Source of the DNA: Oidiodendron maius Zn
Lineage: Eukaryota; Ascomycota; Leotiomycetes; Myxotrichaceae
Direction: 5' to 3'
NCBI GenBank assembly: GCA_000827325.1
Contig: KN832877.1
Coordinates: 310,001 to 374,000 of the forward strand
Length of the DNA stretch: 64,000 bases
In this document: piece by piece, positions 21,979 to 33,506 of the stretch
How positions within the stretch are numbered: position 1 is the stretch's first letter
How the letters are laid out: the number at the start of each line of letters is the position of its first letter
The notes under the pieces: generated by a model
Seen by the model: the letters and a program-made list of their open reading frames with translations, nothing else
Told to the model about the DNA's origin: nothing
The model's database searches: none
Program-made: the position numbers and the translations under genes

Positions 21979-23992
21979 ATGCTCAATGCACCTGGGATGA
22001 TGGAACCTCTCAATGAAACTGCATGGTTCCAGTCTGATGACCAAACACAACCAACCGATTCAGCTTCAGCCAATAATGTCTTATTCCAAATGGATGCACT
22101 AGGGTATGACTTCTCTTTTCCAAATTTAGATAGCAGTTGCGATCTGTACCCACAGCCGGCACCGTTTCCTAACTTGCAATGCTTTGGAGTTAATGGCTCT
22201 GCCCGGACGAAGAGTCGCGTTTCCCTGGCCTGCATACCATGCCGCAACCGGCACACTAGATGTGACGCCATTACACCCATATGTTCTCAATGTTGTGCCA
22301 GCGATAGGTCGTGCTCGTACACACAATCTCGGCGAGGCCGAGTTAAGCTGGCTCGTGTCGAGCGTCGCCAGCAGCCGCAAAGAAAAAGAGAGAATTCTGC
22401 TGTGGACCAGCTGCAAGGAGTATATACCCAATCAAGCTCTGGTAGCGGTGATGCATCGTCTGCTTCCATTACAGATAGTGGCCAAAGTCAAGGACAAACT
22501 TCTGCCGGGCCAACTATTTCTCGGCACCAGACGACTGCAGGTTCAGTGTCAGACCAAGAGGACTCAACCAACCTCCTGGACCTCTATTACGCTTCATTTC
22601 ATGATTCGCATCCCATTATACTCCCACGCAAGTTCTTTGAACAACGATTGCAGACAAACAGGCATTCCTTGGTTCAACTTCTTCTGGTTATGGAATTCAT
22701 CGGGTCGCTATTCGCGTCAAAAGCATCAAAAGAGGACTCGCGACTGCAAGTGGAGAATATGCTCCAGTCTGACGACCTTCCGGAAAGCGGATTTACCGTC
22801 CAGGCGCTTCAGTTATATGCCATTGCTATCCACTCATGCGATGAGTTTGAACATGCTCGTGCCATTCTTGATCGTGCTATACAAATGGCTGTCCAGATTG
22901 GCATGAGATCAAGTTCTTTTGCTATAGTGAATGGAGAGGGAAGCGCCGTTTTAGAAGAAAGCTGGAGGAGGACTTGGTGGATGCTTTTCATCGTTGACGG
23001 ATCTTTTGCTGCTATACGTCATTGTTCCGCGTTCTCAATGAACGAGATCCTGTCAGATGTCCATCTACCTTGCGAAGAGGCCGAGTATCAGTCGGGAGTA
23101 AGTAATTTATGCTGTCCAAGTTCACTCGTCAGAGTGTACTGAGTCTGTATTAATGTCATGCAGATAATACCTCAACCCCGCACGCTAGAAGAATATAGTG
23201 CCCGCGAATTCGCTGGAGAGGAAGTCGTATTCTCCTCTTTTACTTATTTAATTGCTTTAGGCCAGATCCTTGGAGGTCTCCTTGCTCTAGGAACTGCGCT
23301 AGGGGAGCCATTAGAGCCAGATGCCGTTGCTGCAGATGCAAGCTTGATGAATTGGTTGTTGTATCTCCCAAAGGAGAAGCGTCTTCCTGTAGAGGAACCT
23401 GGAAAAGTTGACAAGATATTATTTCAGGCTCACATGCTCTATAATACGTAAGTGGTTAATTTTATGAGCAGTCAGATTTTCTCCCTGCTTGAGTTGCTAG
23501 TAAAATTGGCTGATAGTTAACAGCGAGATGGTATATCTCCACCGTCCTCGATCACTGTTAACTTATGGCTCCGTCGAGCAAACTTCAAAGTGTGCGCCGC
23601 CACCCTCAGAGAAGTCTGTGGAAGAGCAGCAACGAGCTTATGATTTTCATACAACGAAGGTGCTTCAGGCCTCAGAGTCTGCTATTGGCCTCTTTACTCT
23701 CCCAACAACCTTTCTCAAACACACCCCGCTGGTAATATGCTCCATGACGCTATTGTTATTGGCTCAAATCGCAGCTTGCCGTTTGAAGCTAAAAGGGTTA
23801 GTATACAATGCTGCTAGAGACCGCATACGGTTGGGACTGGGCGTAATCAAGACTATGGGCGAGGTGTGGCCTGTTGCTCAGAAAACTGTAAAGGAAGTGC
23901 AGATCATTGCTCGAGAAACTCTCTCGTTACCGAAGACGGCCATCCTAACAAACACTGACGACAATAACGGTCCATGCGCCGAAATGACTTGA
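21979..23992 (+). CDS. Zn2Cys6 transcription factor
   Basis: Fungal binuclear-cluster regulator of 623 residues in three exons (21979-23097, 23164-23447, 23524-23992). The DNA-binding cluster has Cys85, 88, 95, 102, 105 and 112 (CIPCRNRHTRC..CSQCCASDRSC), spaced C-x2-C-x6-C-x6-C-x2-C-x6-C. It is followed by a basic region (RRGRVKLARVERRQQPQRK). The middle (about 190-400) is the fungal-specific regulatory domain, with EESWRRTWWMLFIVDGSFAA as landmark. The C-terminal part ends in helices (VWPVAQKTVKEVQIIARETL) typical of pathway regulators. An N-terminal extension of 84 residues before the zinc cluster is acidic/Gln-poor and may activate. The genes that follow are a cupin and an oxidoreductase, so local regulation is plausible. 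Targets are unknown. Confidence 0.9.
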
Positions 23993-24846
23993 ATTATATG
24001 AGCTCAAAGTAGATTTATACCGTATCAATCGTATTGCGTTTAGTGATATGGACCTGGATTAATGTATGAATGCATTACACACGACGCGATAACTATTCGT
24101 GATATCTCACCTCATCTCTTACAGGCTACACGAAAATTAATCGAGCGACTAAGGACAACGGTGTGGGAACTTGATCTCTGTAACAATAAATGTTTTCTCT
24201 TCATTCAGCTGGCTGGGTGCCAGGTATCTAAAATCAGAAATTTTTGAGCCTATATGTGTGAGGTCACTCGGCGCTCTCTGAATTTTATCATGGCGAGCAT
24301 TGGAAGTGGAAGGGGAAGAATAAAGACATTGTCAGCTTTGGATTTCCGTCGCTGAGACATAATTGCTGCACATTCAATGCCCCCGAGCAGGTCTATTCAA
24401 AGCACCCGAGAGCATCATCACGAGGTTAGTATCCCTGAAGGGACGAAATCTTAAACAAGGCAGTTCAACTGTACGGCAACAAAGGTAAAGGAGCATGCGG
24501 ATTTGAGGCATTTAGAGTCTCATTCCTTTTGTCTGTATCTTCACCTTGATGCGATATATTTGGATAGCGATCTATGTTAGTAATCACTGTGGGATTGAGA
24601 TATATGTCCTATATCCTTCTGGCGATTTGTCTGTGTTGATTGTTAGACTACCATCAAATCCACATAGTAGTGGCCAGGGTGAGAAAAGCGCTACTTCTGT
24701 CTACCTTCTCTTACGTTGACTTGAAAATGCCAAATAGGAGCATTAAATCAAGATTTCTTGGTCATTTAGCTCGTGAACATTATATTCCTATCTACTGAAT
24801 TCTCAAATCTATCTCAATATTCTTTGGGGACTTGGACCCCTGCTTT
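23993..24846. other. Intergenic, convergent 3' ends
   Basis: 850 bp of AT-rich sequence between the regulator stop and the cupin stop; only short random ORFs. Confidence 0.55.
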
Positions 24847-25391
24847 TCAGATTGAGCCTTTGGCTGCTTCAGCTTGAACCTTTACCATCTGCTCCATGAC
24901 TTGCTCTCGATACTCTTCATCAATTACAACTAGCCCCGCTACACCCACCTTTTCCATGAGTGCATCCATGGTCTCAGTCTCGAGAATAAGCGTTGCGATG
25001 ATACTTGCTTCCTCTGTGTGTGAAGCGTTGTCACTGATGCGATGTCTGCACCCGGGTGCTTCGTAGAAGCTATCGCCTGCTTTCTTAATGGTCATAGGAT
25101 CATCGTTCATCTTATTCAAGACAGTGCCGCTGAGAACATTGACTGCCACGAAGGCGCCCGCATGCGTATGCGGTGGTGTGGATGCACCCGGCGGGAAGGT
25201 GACTTTTAACCCGAGGATGGATTTGTCAGGGGTATTAAGAAGCTTATATTTATAAAGAACTTCAAGAGAGGGGAAAGGTCGCCTATAGAACTTTATCGTC
25301 AGTTGTGGCGGCCTTGAGAAAGTCGCTAGGAATCTGCTTACGTTGGGTCATAGGTCGGCTCCTCCATGTTTGCAACTTTAGAAAACACCAT
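24847..25391 (-). CDS. Small cupin-domain protein
   Basis: Exons 25391-25342 and 25282-24847 give 161 residues; the 58-nt intron joins ..YDPT to RPFPSLEVLYKY. Cupin motif 1 is PPGASTPPHTHAGAFVAVNV (His-x-His metal ligands), and motif 2 is GDSFYEAPGCRHRISDN, whose His is the third ligand. Small single-domain cupins of this type bind a metal and are often isomerases, dioxygenases or binding proteins; the substrate cannot be told. The C-terminal 45 residues form a charged helix. The start at 25391 is the first ATG; an internal ATG at 25367 is possible. The gene is divergent from the oxidoreductase at 26047, separated by about 655 bp, and near the Zn2Cys6 regulator. Confidence 0.8.
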
Positions 25392-26046
25392 ATTTTGCTG
25401 TGTTGAATATGGGAAAACTGATTAATTTGTGAACCTATATCTTAGTTCTTAATGAAAGTCGGCTGACATTTATATATCTTGTATGAGAGCTCACAATAGC
25501 ATTACCAATATCCGCGGAGAGACAATCTCTGTGTCACGTGTGGGCCCGGCAATCGGGTACTTGAAGTTAGCGCCGCAGGGTATTCGGGAGCCAAGAATAG
25601 CCTATTGCCGATCAACGCCACAACCCCTCCACCAGTCGCGGGGTACTTCAGGGTGATAAAGACAGAACACTCGCAGCTGTATCGTTCAATTTTCAGTTAC
25701 TAGTCAGATATCACAAACTATACTTCGTATGTTTTACCAAATTACTTGAGATTGTGAGTATATTTACCGCAATAAATGGGTCGTATTATAAGTGCTAGGC
25801 CGCTGAAAATTGAGAAAGAAGGTGCTTCTAAATTTATTACTGTGCATTTATGGACGCCAAGTCGGAGTGCGAGAAGGCTTATAACAGGTCAATCTTACGT
25901 ATGAAGAACGCATGTGTCTTAGTAATGGCGGTGCAGATTTCCGAATTGCCTATGCAATATCCTGCCCCGATAACAACCTCGACCTGGTTATAAAAACAGG
26001 TCAAGCAAGAGTCGTGAAAACCTATTTTATCTCTATAAGCATACTA
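25392..26046. promoter_or_regulatory. Divergent promoter, cupin/oxidoreductase
   Basis: About 655 bp between divergent starts, with a GTCACGTGTG site near 25531 and AT-rich flanks. Zn2Cys6 proteins usually read CGG triplets; scattered CCG/CGG occur (near 25513 CCGCGG) but no clear inverted or direct pair was found. Confidence 0.45.
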
Positions 26047-27120
26047 ATGTGGTCTCAAGGTCATCGTACCGCAGTTAGAGCATCAAATTTACAGAGGCTG
26101 TTCACCCGAACGTTTATCTCTTCAACAACAATGTCAATACCCAAGACCCAGAAGGCAATCCTCCAACCCGATGTCATGTCCACGGAGGTGACTATGATCA
26201 CCGATCCTGTCCCAGCGGCAAACCCTTCGTCCAATGAGCATCTCATTCGCGTTCATACGACTGCAATTACTAACGGGGAGCTGCTCTGGTCTAGATACTT
26301 TCCGCTTCCCAAGGGGGAGGAACCGGAGAAATTTCTGGTACCATGCAATGATGTCGCAGGCACTGTCATCACCGCTCCTGAAGACTCGCCATTCAAGCCT
26401 GGTACTGAAGTATACGCCCGTTCAAACTATAACCGCACAGGCTGTGCTCGCGAGTACACAATTTTGTTGACTGAAGAGATGTCCAAACGGCCGCAGAATC
26501 TGTCGTGGGCCGAGTCAGCGGTCGTGCCAATGTCGGCTGAAACGGCGTGGCAGGCTCTTTTCGAGCATGTCGGATGGGAAGCTAAGGCAGGAGAGGGAGC
26601 GAGGGGCAAGCGGATCTTTATCACTGCTGCATCTGGAGGTGTCGGAGTGTGGATGGTCCAGTTGGCTAAATGGGCTGGCGCCCACGTTACCGCGACATGT
26701 GGTACCAGTAATGTCGACTGGGTCAAGTCTCTCGGAGCGGACGAAGTGCTGGATTACACCAAGACAGATATTAAACAGTGGTCAAACGGAAAAGACAAGA
26801 AAGTTGACGTGGCAGTTGACTGTATTGGTCAGAAATCCCTTGAGGATGCCTGGTGGACCATTAAAGGGGGAGGAACTCTGATTAGTATCTACCAGCCGCC
26901 AGAACAAAAAAAACCGGCCGGGGTGGAGGACGATATTAGAAACTTCTTCTTTATTATGAAATCAGTTGGCGAGCAACTTCGGATGATAACTGACTTGATC
27001 GAGGCAGGAATCGGAAAGCCTGCGCTTGATAGCGTCTTCCCGGTTGACCAATTCCAAGACGCATTCAAGAGGGTGGAGAGTGGGAAGACTAGGGGCAAGG
27101 TGGTATTGGAATTCGTTTAG
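26047..27120 (+). CDS. Quinone-oxidoreductase-type MDR dehydrogenase
   Basis: Medium-chain dehydrogenase/reductase of the NADPH:quinone reductase or enoyl-reductase type, zinc-independent by appearance. Single exon. The catalytic GroES-like half runs to about residue 150. The Rossmann half contains ITAASGGVGVWMVQLAKWAG, the AxxGGVG cofactor loop, and a LGADEVLDYTKTD segment typical of the family. Two starts are plausible. ATG 26047 gives 357 residues with an Arg/Ser/Thr-rich, acid-free leader (MWSQGHRTAVRASNLQRLFT) that looks like a mitochondrial presequence. ATG 26131 (MSIPKTQ) gives 329 residues and a cytosolic enzyme. The frame is open to 25912, but that part does not look coding. Substrate unknown. 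Confidence 0.85.
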   Translation: MWSQGHRTAVRASNLQRLFTRTFISSTTMSIPKTQKAILQPDVMSTEVTMITDPVPAANPSSNEHLIRVHTTAITNGELLWSRYFPLPKGEEPEKFLVPCNDVAGTVITAPEDSPFKPGTEVYARSNYNRTGCAREYTILLTEEMSKRPQNLSWAESAVVPMSAETAWQALFEHVGWEAKAGEGARGKRIFITAASGGVGVWMVQLAKWAGAHVTATCGTSNVDWVKSLGADEVLDYTKTDIKQWSNGKDKKVDVAVDCIGQKSLEDAWWTIKGGGTLISIYQPPEQKKPAGVEDDIRNFFFIMKSVGEQLRMITDLIEAGIGKPALDSVFPVDQFQDAFKRVESGKTRGKVVLEFV

Positions 27121-27795
27121 AACTCATCGAGGATGTAGCGATATTTCTTGGAACGAGGTAGTCGTGCATAGAGAATTGCGATTTTGCAGTGCCATATTGC
27201 AAGCAAGCCTTTCCTATCCTCAGGTTAGTATCCTGTAACCACAAGGCATGCTGTGATAATTGTAACAACAGTAAAATAAGACATCAGTATTTAGCAACTT
27301 AGCCCTGAACTACAGTATTTAAATATTGGATTTATATAGACCTTGAATTTTTTAATCATACTTAGATGCTGGACCTGGGGTCTGATGTGGAGGATTGACT
27401 GCGCCGAGGATTAAGTGAGGTCACGTGCCATATATTTACATTTTCAAAGTGGCCAATCAACGCGTGCATCCCCTCTGAGAACGAATGTACACGCATTTCT
27501 TCTAACCACTGCAGACGCGTTGAGCAATGTCACTTCAACACCACCCTGAACTCGATCCTTGCTAATACCTGGATCCTCGGTCTCCAGTAACCTGTCACGA
27601 AATCAGGGCACAGGACAACACGGCTGAAGCACAACGCGTCTTTCCGATGTCCTGACTTCCACCATAATCTGCGCGCAGAACCTAACATAGCTCGACCGTC
27701 ATTACAGAAGACGACTGGCGCAAGGCCATGGCGGCCCATTGACAGACCGAACTACCCATAAGCCCTGGACGAATCCACGAACCCAAACTGCCACC
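27121..27795. other. Intergenic upstream of RhoGEF
   Basis: 675 bp with a GTCACGTGCC site near 27420 and one TACAGTA at 27311-27317. It holds the 5' leader of the RhoGEF gene; an in-frame ATG at 27739 would add 19 residues rich in Thr/Pro and is judged non-coding. Confidence 0.45.
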
Positions 27796-30700
27796 ATGGT
27801 AAGAGTCTCACAGGAGTTAGCTTTGTCGCGAGACGAAGTCACTCTTTATCATACAACTGACGCCCATCTGGCAAACCTGCCCGTCTTCGTCTTCCACGGC
27901 GCTTCCACGACCACGAATTCGACTCTCAGCAGCTCCCGCATCCAAGTACACATATTTTCCTCAGCGGGCCCTCAAAGTTATCCTCGAATCACGATCTCGC
28001 CGCAGTCTCCCTTCTACCAGTCAGTCAATTATCTCCCTCGCGAGAAGCAGGGCGATGAGACATGTCGTGGAATTGCCTTCGGGCTGTTGAAGTATTTCTC
28101 AGAGCTCCCAGAGGCAATCAAGAGCAGCTTGATCCTTCAATATTCAAATTCTCGAACCAAGCGACCTGCCTCAGCTCCCACGTTATTTGGTGAGCAACAC
28201 GCAGCAGACCTCGCGGCTTCTATGGTCAAAGTGGAAAACGCGAGCGATGTTGCGCAAGATATTGAAGCGGCCTTACGTCCCCAAAATATCAACCATGTTG
28301 ATATTGACCTGGTACTTCCGCCCGGATCAATTTCCCCTTTCCAACGGGATATGGATAATATCAGTGATGAACACTTGGAAGAGGAGGCGATACTTGACCC
28401 GCCATTCAAACAGTACGGACCATATGCCGCTCTAATCAAACAGTTTGGCGAAGTTACCTTTCTTCCAACGTCTAAACTACGTCGCGCTCCTTCGAAACCT
28501 ACATCTATTAATCGAACCAAATCTTTCCTTAAGGACCAGAAAATTTCACTGCGTCGAGAGATGGGCGAACTAGTCGATACCGAAGAACGATATGTAATGA
28601 AGGTGAATGAGCTAGTTAACCAAATTGCTGATGAGTTTCGTACCAAAGCTAAAGTGCGGAAGCTTGGAAGTTCGAGCCCTACGGAGCAAGACCTACAGAA
28701 ACTTTTTCCCAAATCCCTCGATATGATTCTAGAGACGAATACTGCGTTTCTTGCTGCCATCAGAAAAGTCATGGATGAGACGGAGGATGAGGCTATGCAT
28801 GATCTTGAGACACCTACCACAGGCTCTACTGTGTCTCGCTATGGGGGAACAGGGCGCTTGAAAGACCCAACGGGAGCGCTTGCATTTGCCAAAGTGCTCT
28901 TGGAATGGTTCCCTCGGTTCTCAGATAGCTATCAAGAGTACATTCGTGCCAGCCAAGATTTCCCGCAAATTATTTCCTCATTTGCCAAGCAGCAGTCAAG
29001 TTTCTCAGATCGCCTGCAGCAAACTGGAGAACAGCGTCTCCGCTCAGCAATAATTGAACCAGTTCAAAGGCTTCCGCGATATACTCTCTTCATTGACAAT
29101 ATTATCAGCTATCTTCCTGTTACTCACCCAGCCCTCAACTCTATGCTGCGAGCTAGAGATATCATCACTTCTATATGCTCTCTCGACCCGCCTGAATCTG
29201 ACATTCCACAAACAATCAATCGCCTCCGCAACATTGTCGAGTCATGGCCGACTTCTCTTCATCCTAAAGGCCGGCTAATCACAGCTATTGACTTCCTCGA
29301 GCTCTCTGCTCCCTTCCATTCAAGCTCCTCAACCTCGGATGTCTCACGACAAGGCATATTTCTCTTGTTTGCCGACTCATTTGTAGTGCTGAAGAAGACC
29401 AGAGAGTGCAACCTTTCAGCGCGAGGAGTCATTGCAGAAGTTGATAAACCGTCAGCAGCAACTATGATGGCTTCCGTGACGGCTACAGCCGGTGGATACA
29501 ATCATGCGTACGAACTAAATTTTGCTGGATGGCATAGTCTTGCTGATGCTCGATTTACCATGTCAGATGATGGTCGAATTATCTGGCTGACATCCTTACA
29601 AGACTTGAAAGATGCCGGATCAGGCCGAGAACGAAATTTGCCACCCACGGTCCGAACCTTCCTTCTACAAGGCTCTTATGAAGGCAAAGCAATGAAGCTG
29701 ACGGAAGAAATTTGTAAAGCTAGAGTGGAAGCAAGATTTTCTGAGATGGAAAGGGAGACGGATAAGTGGAGCTTCCGGTCCATTAAGTTGGAAGCCGCCT
29801 CACTCAGTCTTCACACTGCTATCTTTGAGGAGGGTATTGATACACTTATAGAAGGCCGAATGGAGCCGGCGCCAATTCGTATCGTTGTGGACCACTCAAA
29901 GGGTACCAAGGGTGCGCCAGTTGGTCATTATGGCGTGAATATAGTTGCAAATATCACCGCGCTTGCTAATAGTGCGAAGTATCGGATAGAAGTGGGTGGG
30001 CTTCATGACACATTGTTCATTGACGAAGTAGTCTTGGAATATCTTCTGCCGATTTTTGCTCAGCGGGGTAAGTGACATGCCACAGATGGAGGATGTAGCA
30101 TTCTAATGTTCCCTTAGTTGCCAATCTTCTGGCTACACAGAATCGCACTGGCACTCCCTGCTTGGTCCCACCTCTTGCTTCATTTTACACCAAGATCCTC
30201 AAATCAATACCTGTTGTAGTTGAGGGTGATAAATCAAGATCATTTAGGCCTGCTTCACCAGTCAAGATGCTTTCAAGCCTACTGAATTCTGGTTTCAGTA
30301 GCTCGGCGTCATTTAGTAACTTTGGATCCTTCCACTCAAGCCAGCAAAAACAATCACGCACTCCATTACTAGGCAACATCCCCACAATGACTTCAATACA
30401 AACTATTTCGAGAACGGGCAGTAACAAATCTACGCAGTCACTGCAAGAGCAGGACGGGAGGTCTAGCGTTCGTACAGCAGCTGCTGAGGGCATGCCACCG
30501 AACCCACTAATGCGCTTAGAGGAGACCTTCACTGGTTATGTTGCCGCTCTGCAATCTCGAAAAGGTAATATCATTGGCAGAGTACTAAGAAATCGGGATG
30601 GCGCAGATGAGCTTGCTGTCAGCGCGCTGTACAATACATTCATTGAAAATCCATTCGACCTTCGAGCGGCATCTGAAATGCCTGTGGATGTTATCTTCGT

Positions 30701-32438
30701 AGCCTTCGAGAAGTATCTGCGAATGGCATGGAGAGATCAGATGGGCGAGGTCATGTCTCTATCAACCTTGAACGCTCTGCAAGAAAGGGTTTTGCAATCT
30801 TCCGCGAACGACTTTACGGATTATGTTCGCATGACTTTTGGAGAGATGGCACCGCAGAATAGGAGGGCATTCATCGCTATCATTAAATTACTTGCCGACT
30901 TGTTGGAGGGTTGCGGAAATGATGGCGACCGGGGTGCCATGACTGCCTCATTTGCGGAATTGCTTGTGATTGATGGCCAACCTCACGATTATATTAATCT
31001 TCTGGATCGTTTAGTCGCGGATTCAGAGAGACTCTTCGAAGATATCGGGCCAGGGGCTATGCCTGTTCATAGTAACTCTTTGTATGGATCGATGTCTGGA
31101 AGTAGATCAAATTACTCTACTGCGGGATCTTTAACTTCCAATACCTCTTCATTACGGAAGAGATTCGCAGATACGCTTCTTCGACAGAACAGCCACAAGG
31201 GTGATTCTGATCCACGATCGTCTGTGTGGCGTACGCTGAGCAAGTCGAATCGGAACGCAGCTACCGGAGAACAGTCGAATTCATCCAGCCTTTCCAAAGC
31301 ATCCCTTACCAGATCCCGATCAATCGAGTCACCAAGGCGTCCCGTGTCGCGAGAGAGGCCCACAATTTTGGGTGCATTTGATGAGCGACCTTCCAGCTCT
31401 CACACACAGTCTTCTAGGTTGAGCACCATCGGTGCTTCACCTCCACCTGAGGAGAAGGATAATACAGCTAAATCCGCCAAGAAGAAGCGACGAAGCTCGT
31501 TGTCCGATCTGAAGGCTTTGATGGCATCTGCCACTCTCGCAAGTTCCCCATTAGGCCCAGTATTACCGCAGCAAGGGCAAGAGCTCAAGTCCAATTCGCC
31601 TCGAACCCCATCCCCCAGCAAGCTACCTGTTGCTGGTGGGGTGACCGGAAATCGCCCAATGTATCGATCTGGTTCGCCCACCCACAAGGAAAATATAGCT
31701 TCAGGCCAAGGGTATCGAAATATTGGCAATTTAACGGAGCGACCACAGAACATCATGTCTACAGCAGATACAGTCGTTGTTAGGAATTTGTGGGCAGGAA
31801 ATAAGGGACATTCTAAAACCAACTCGCTAACCTCAAATATTCCAACATTGAAAAGCACCCCGGGACCTTCATCATCCAGACAAACATCGAGTCCGCAGAA
31901 GTCTCCTCAAAAGCTACGCCTGCAAAGCCCGCAGAAGTTACGAGAGCGCCTACAAAATGAGGCTAAAGCAATAGGAGAAGCCGAGGCATCTCTGCAAAAT
32001 GAGCTTTCAAAAATCGGCGAAGAAATGGCTAAACTTAATGCTGCCTCTTCCGTACGCCCAAGCGAAATAGAAAAGCTCTCTCGCAAGTTAACCACGCTCG
32101 AATCCCATATCCCGGAAGTAGTCAAAGACTTGCAGACACAAAACGAGCAAACAAAACTTGATCTTGAGAGGTCGCTTCAGGCGTCGGATATTAAGGTCAA
32201 GGGGCTAGACCAGCTTTATAAGGAGAGCAGTGCAGAGAATGAGTTGTTGTATGAGAAGTTCAACGCAGAGCTTGGAAAGATTGTTAAAGCCCTGAAAGGC
32301 AAAGGGAAGGAAGATAAGGAGGAACTTATTGCGAAGCTGAAAGAGAGTAGTGAAGAGACGGCAAAAACAAAGAAAGAGAATGCTAGATTAAGGAGGGAGC
32401 TTTTAACAGCCAGAGCCTTGGTTAAGGCGAATGAGTGA
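27796..32438 (+). CDS. Bud3-like Rho guanine nucleotide exchange factor
   Basis: Large RhoGEF, probably the filamentous-fungal Bud3 relative that activates Rho4 at septation sites. Two exons (27796-30067, 30118-32438; 50-nt intron) give 1530 residues. The N-terminus (1-240) is the conserved family region (VRVSQELALSRDEVTLYHT). The DH domain lies at about 250-490, from EMGELVDTEERYVMKVNELV to the helix RSAIIEPVQRLPRYTLFIDN. A PH-like region follows (about 515-650). Residues about 885-1060 resemble a RhoGAP fold (see findings). The part 1090-1390 is Ser/Pro-rich and disordered, and the C-terminal 130 residues are a coiled coil (QNEAKAIGEAEASLQNELSK). The start at 27796 is in CCACCATGG, a better context than 27739. 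The Bud3 identity comes from family resemblance, not from a search. Confidence 0.82.
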
Positions 32439-33148
32439 CTGAAAGTATAGCTGTGTGACCAGACAGTATTACTGATAGGAGAATGATCGGATCCTGCATT
32501 TTGGTGGAGCATGCACTGGCGTTTGGCTGGGGCAGTTTATAGTGTGGGTCACACTTGGCAGCTAGGTGTACTGTACCGTAAATGATTGTGTGGATTACGG
32601 AATGATTAATGAATACTAAAAGTAGTTTTAATATGAAACTGCCCCTGCAATTATCCACGAGGCGCCTCTGGCGTGGAAGCAACATGACAGCGTAAAGGAT
32701 GGAAAATTACGAACTTGAATAGTGGTAAGCTCAGCGGCTACCTTCTTGGCTATATTCTTAGCCTGGCATATGATGTCTCAACATTCAAATTTAAGTTTGA
32801 AATGTAGCATCCGCAGTCATTTACCTTCCTTCCTTTTTGCTGCGTATCCAGCAAGCCCTCAAGCCAGCAATCACATTCTCTCACTTGAACCACGAAGCTC
32901 AACAGGACACGAAAGAAGAGAAAGGAAATCAGATACAAAGGGGACGCAAAATTAAATGACTTTTAACGGCTCATTAACAGCTGTGTTGCACTTGTAGAAA
33001 TCTAAAAGGGGCGAGGCTCTGTTTCTTCGCTAAGCTGTCCGGCTCTCGAAACGGGCTCCTTTCTTTGTGCAAAGGAGAGAAGGTAAAGCTTCGAGATAAT
33101 AACAAAAAGTCCAAAAAAATTTGAAGATTTAGAAATCATTAGATCTTC
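32439..33148. other. Intergenic
   Basis: 710 bp between the RhoGEF stop and the tRNA. One TACTGTA lies at 32569-32575. A TTGGACTTTTTG-like A/T stretch next to the tRNA 3' end could serve Pol III termination (on the minus strand, a T-run lies just past 33121). No gene supported. Confidence 0.5.
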
Positions 33149-33238
33149 AGGTCGTACCCGGGCTCGAACCGGGGATTCGGGAAATCTAAATTTTGATGTC
33201 ATCAAAATCCCACGTGCTAACCGCTACACTATACAACC
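33149..33238 (-). tRNA. tRNA-Gln (UUG) with 18-nt intron
   Basis: Minus-strand cloverleaf. The acceptor stem GGTTGTA pairs with TACGACC (one G-T pair). The D-arm is GTGTAGCGGTTAGCAC. The anticodon stem TGGGA/TCCCG has loop TTTTGA..T and anticodon TTG, and the T-arm is CCCGG TTCGAGC CCGGG. An 18-nt intron sits one base 3' of the anticodon, at the canonical position 37/38, and its ATCAAAAT pairs with the ATTTTGAT around the anticodon, as in eukaryotic pre-tRNAs. The A-box and B-box (GGTTCGAGCC) are intact. CCA is not encoded, as expected. Confidence 0.92.
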
Positions 33239-33506
33239 GTTGCCAATAAATTTTCTTAATTATATAGATAAACACATAAGCGAATTCGTTACTTCTCATT
33301 CGGAATACTTGCAGTGGTCAGGATTTCAGCACCAAGGAAAATGAACGATAAAACAAATTGTTGTGCATATTTATTACATGCGATATTATGGTCCATGCAT
33401 AGTCTGTGTTGAGTACAGACTCTATTGTGTGTTGACTCTCTATCTCTTACACTGTAAGGTCTACGGCAAATACCTTCCTCTTATGATGGCCGCCACCTCA
33501 ACTGGA
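33239..33506. other. Intergenic between tRNA and SDR 3' end
   Basis: 268 bp, AT-rich; no feature seen. Confidence 0.6.

Noticed and set aside
21979-27120. Full secondary-metabolite gene cluster
   Set aside because: No polyketide, peptide or terpene synthase, P450 or transporter is present; only a regulator and two small enzymes.
28137-28820. 227-codon minus-strand frame
   Set aside because: Antisense shadow of the RhoGEF DH-region exon; Ser/Arg-rich with no family features.
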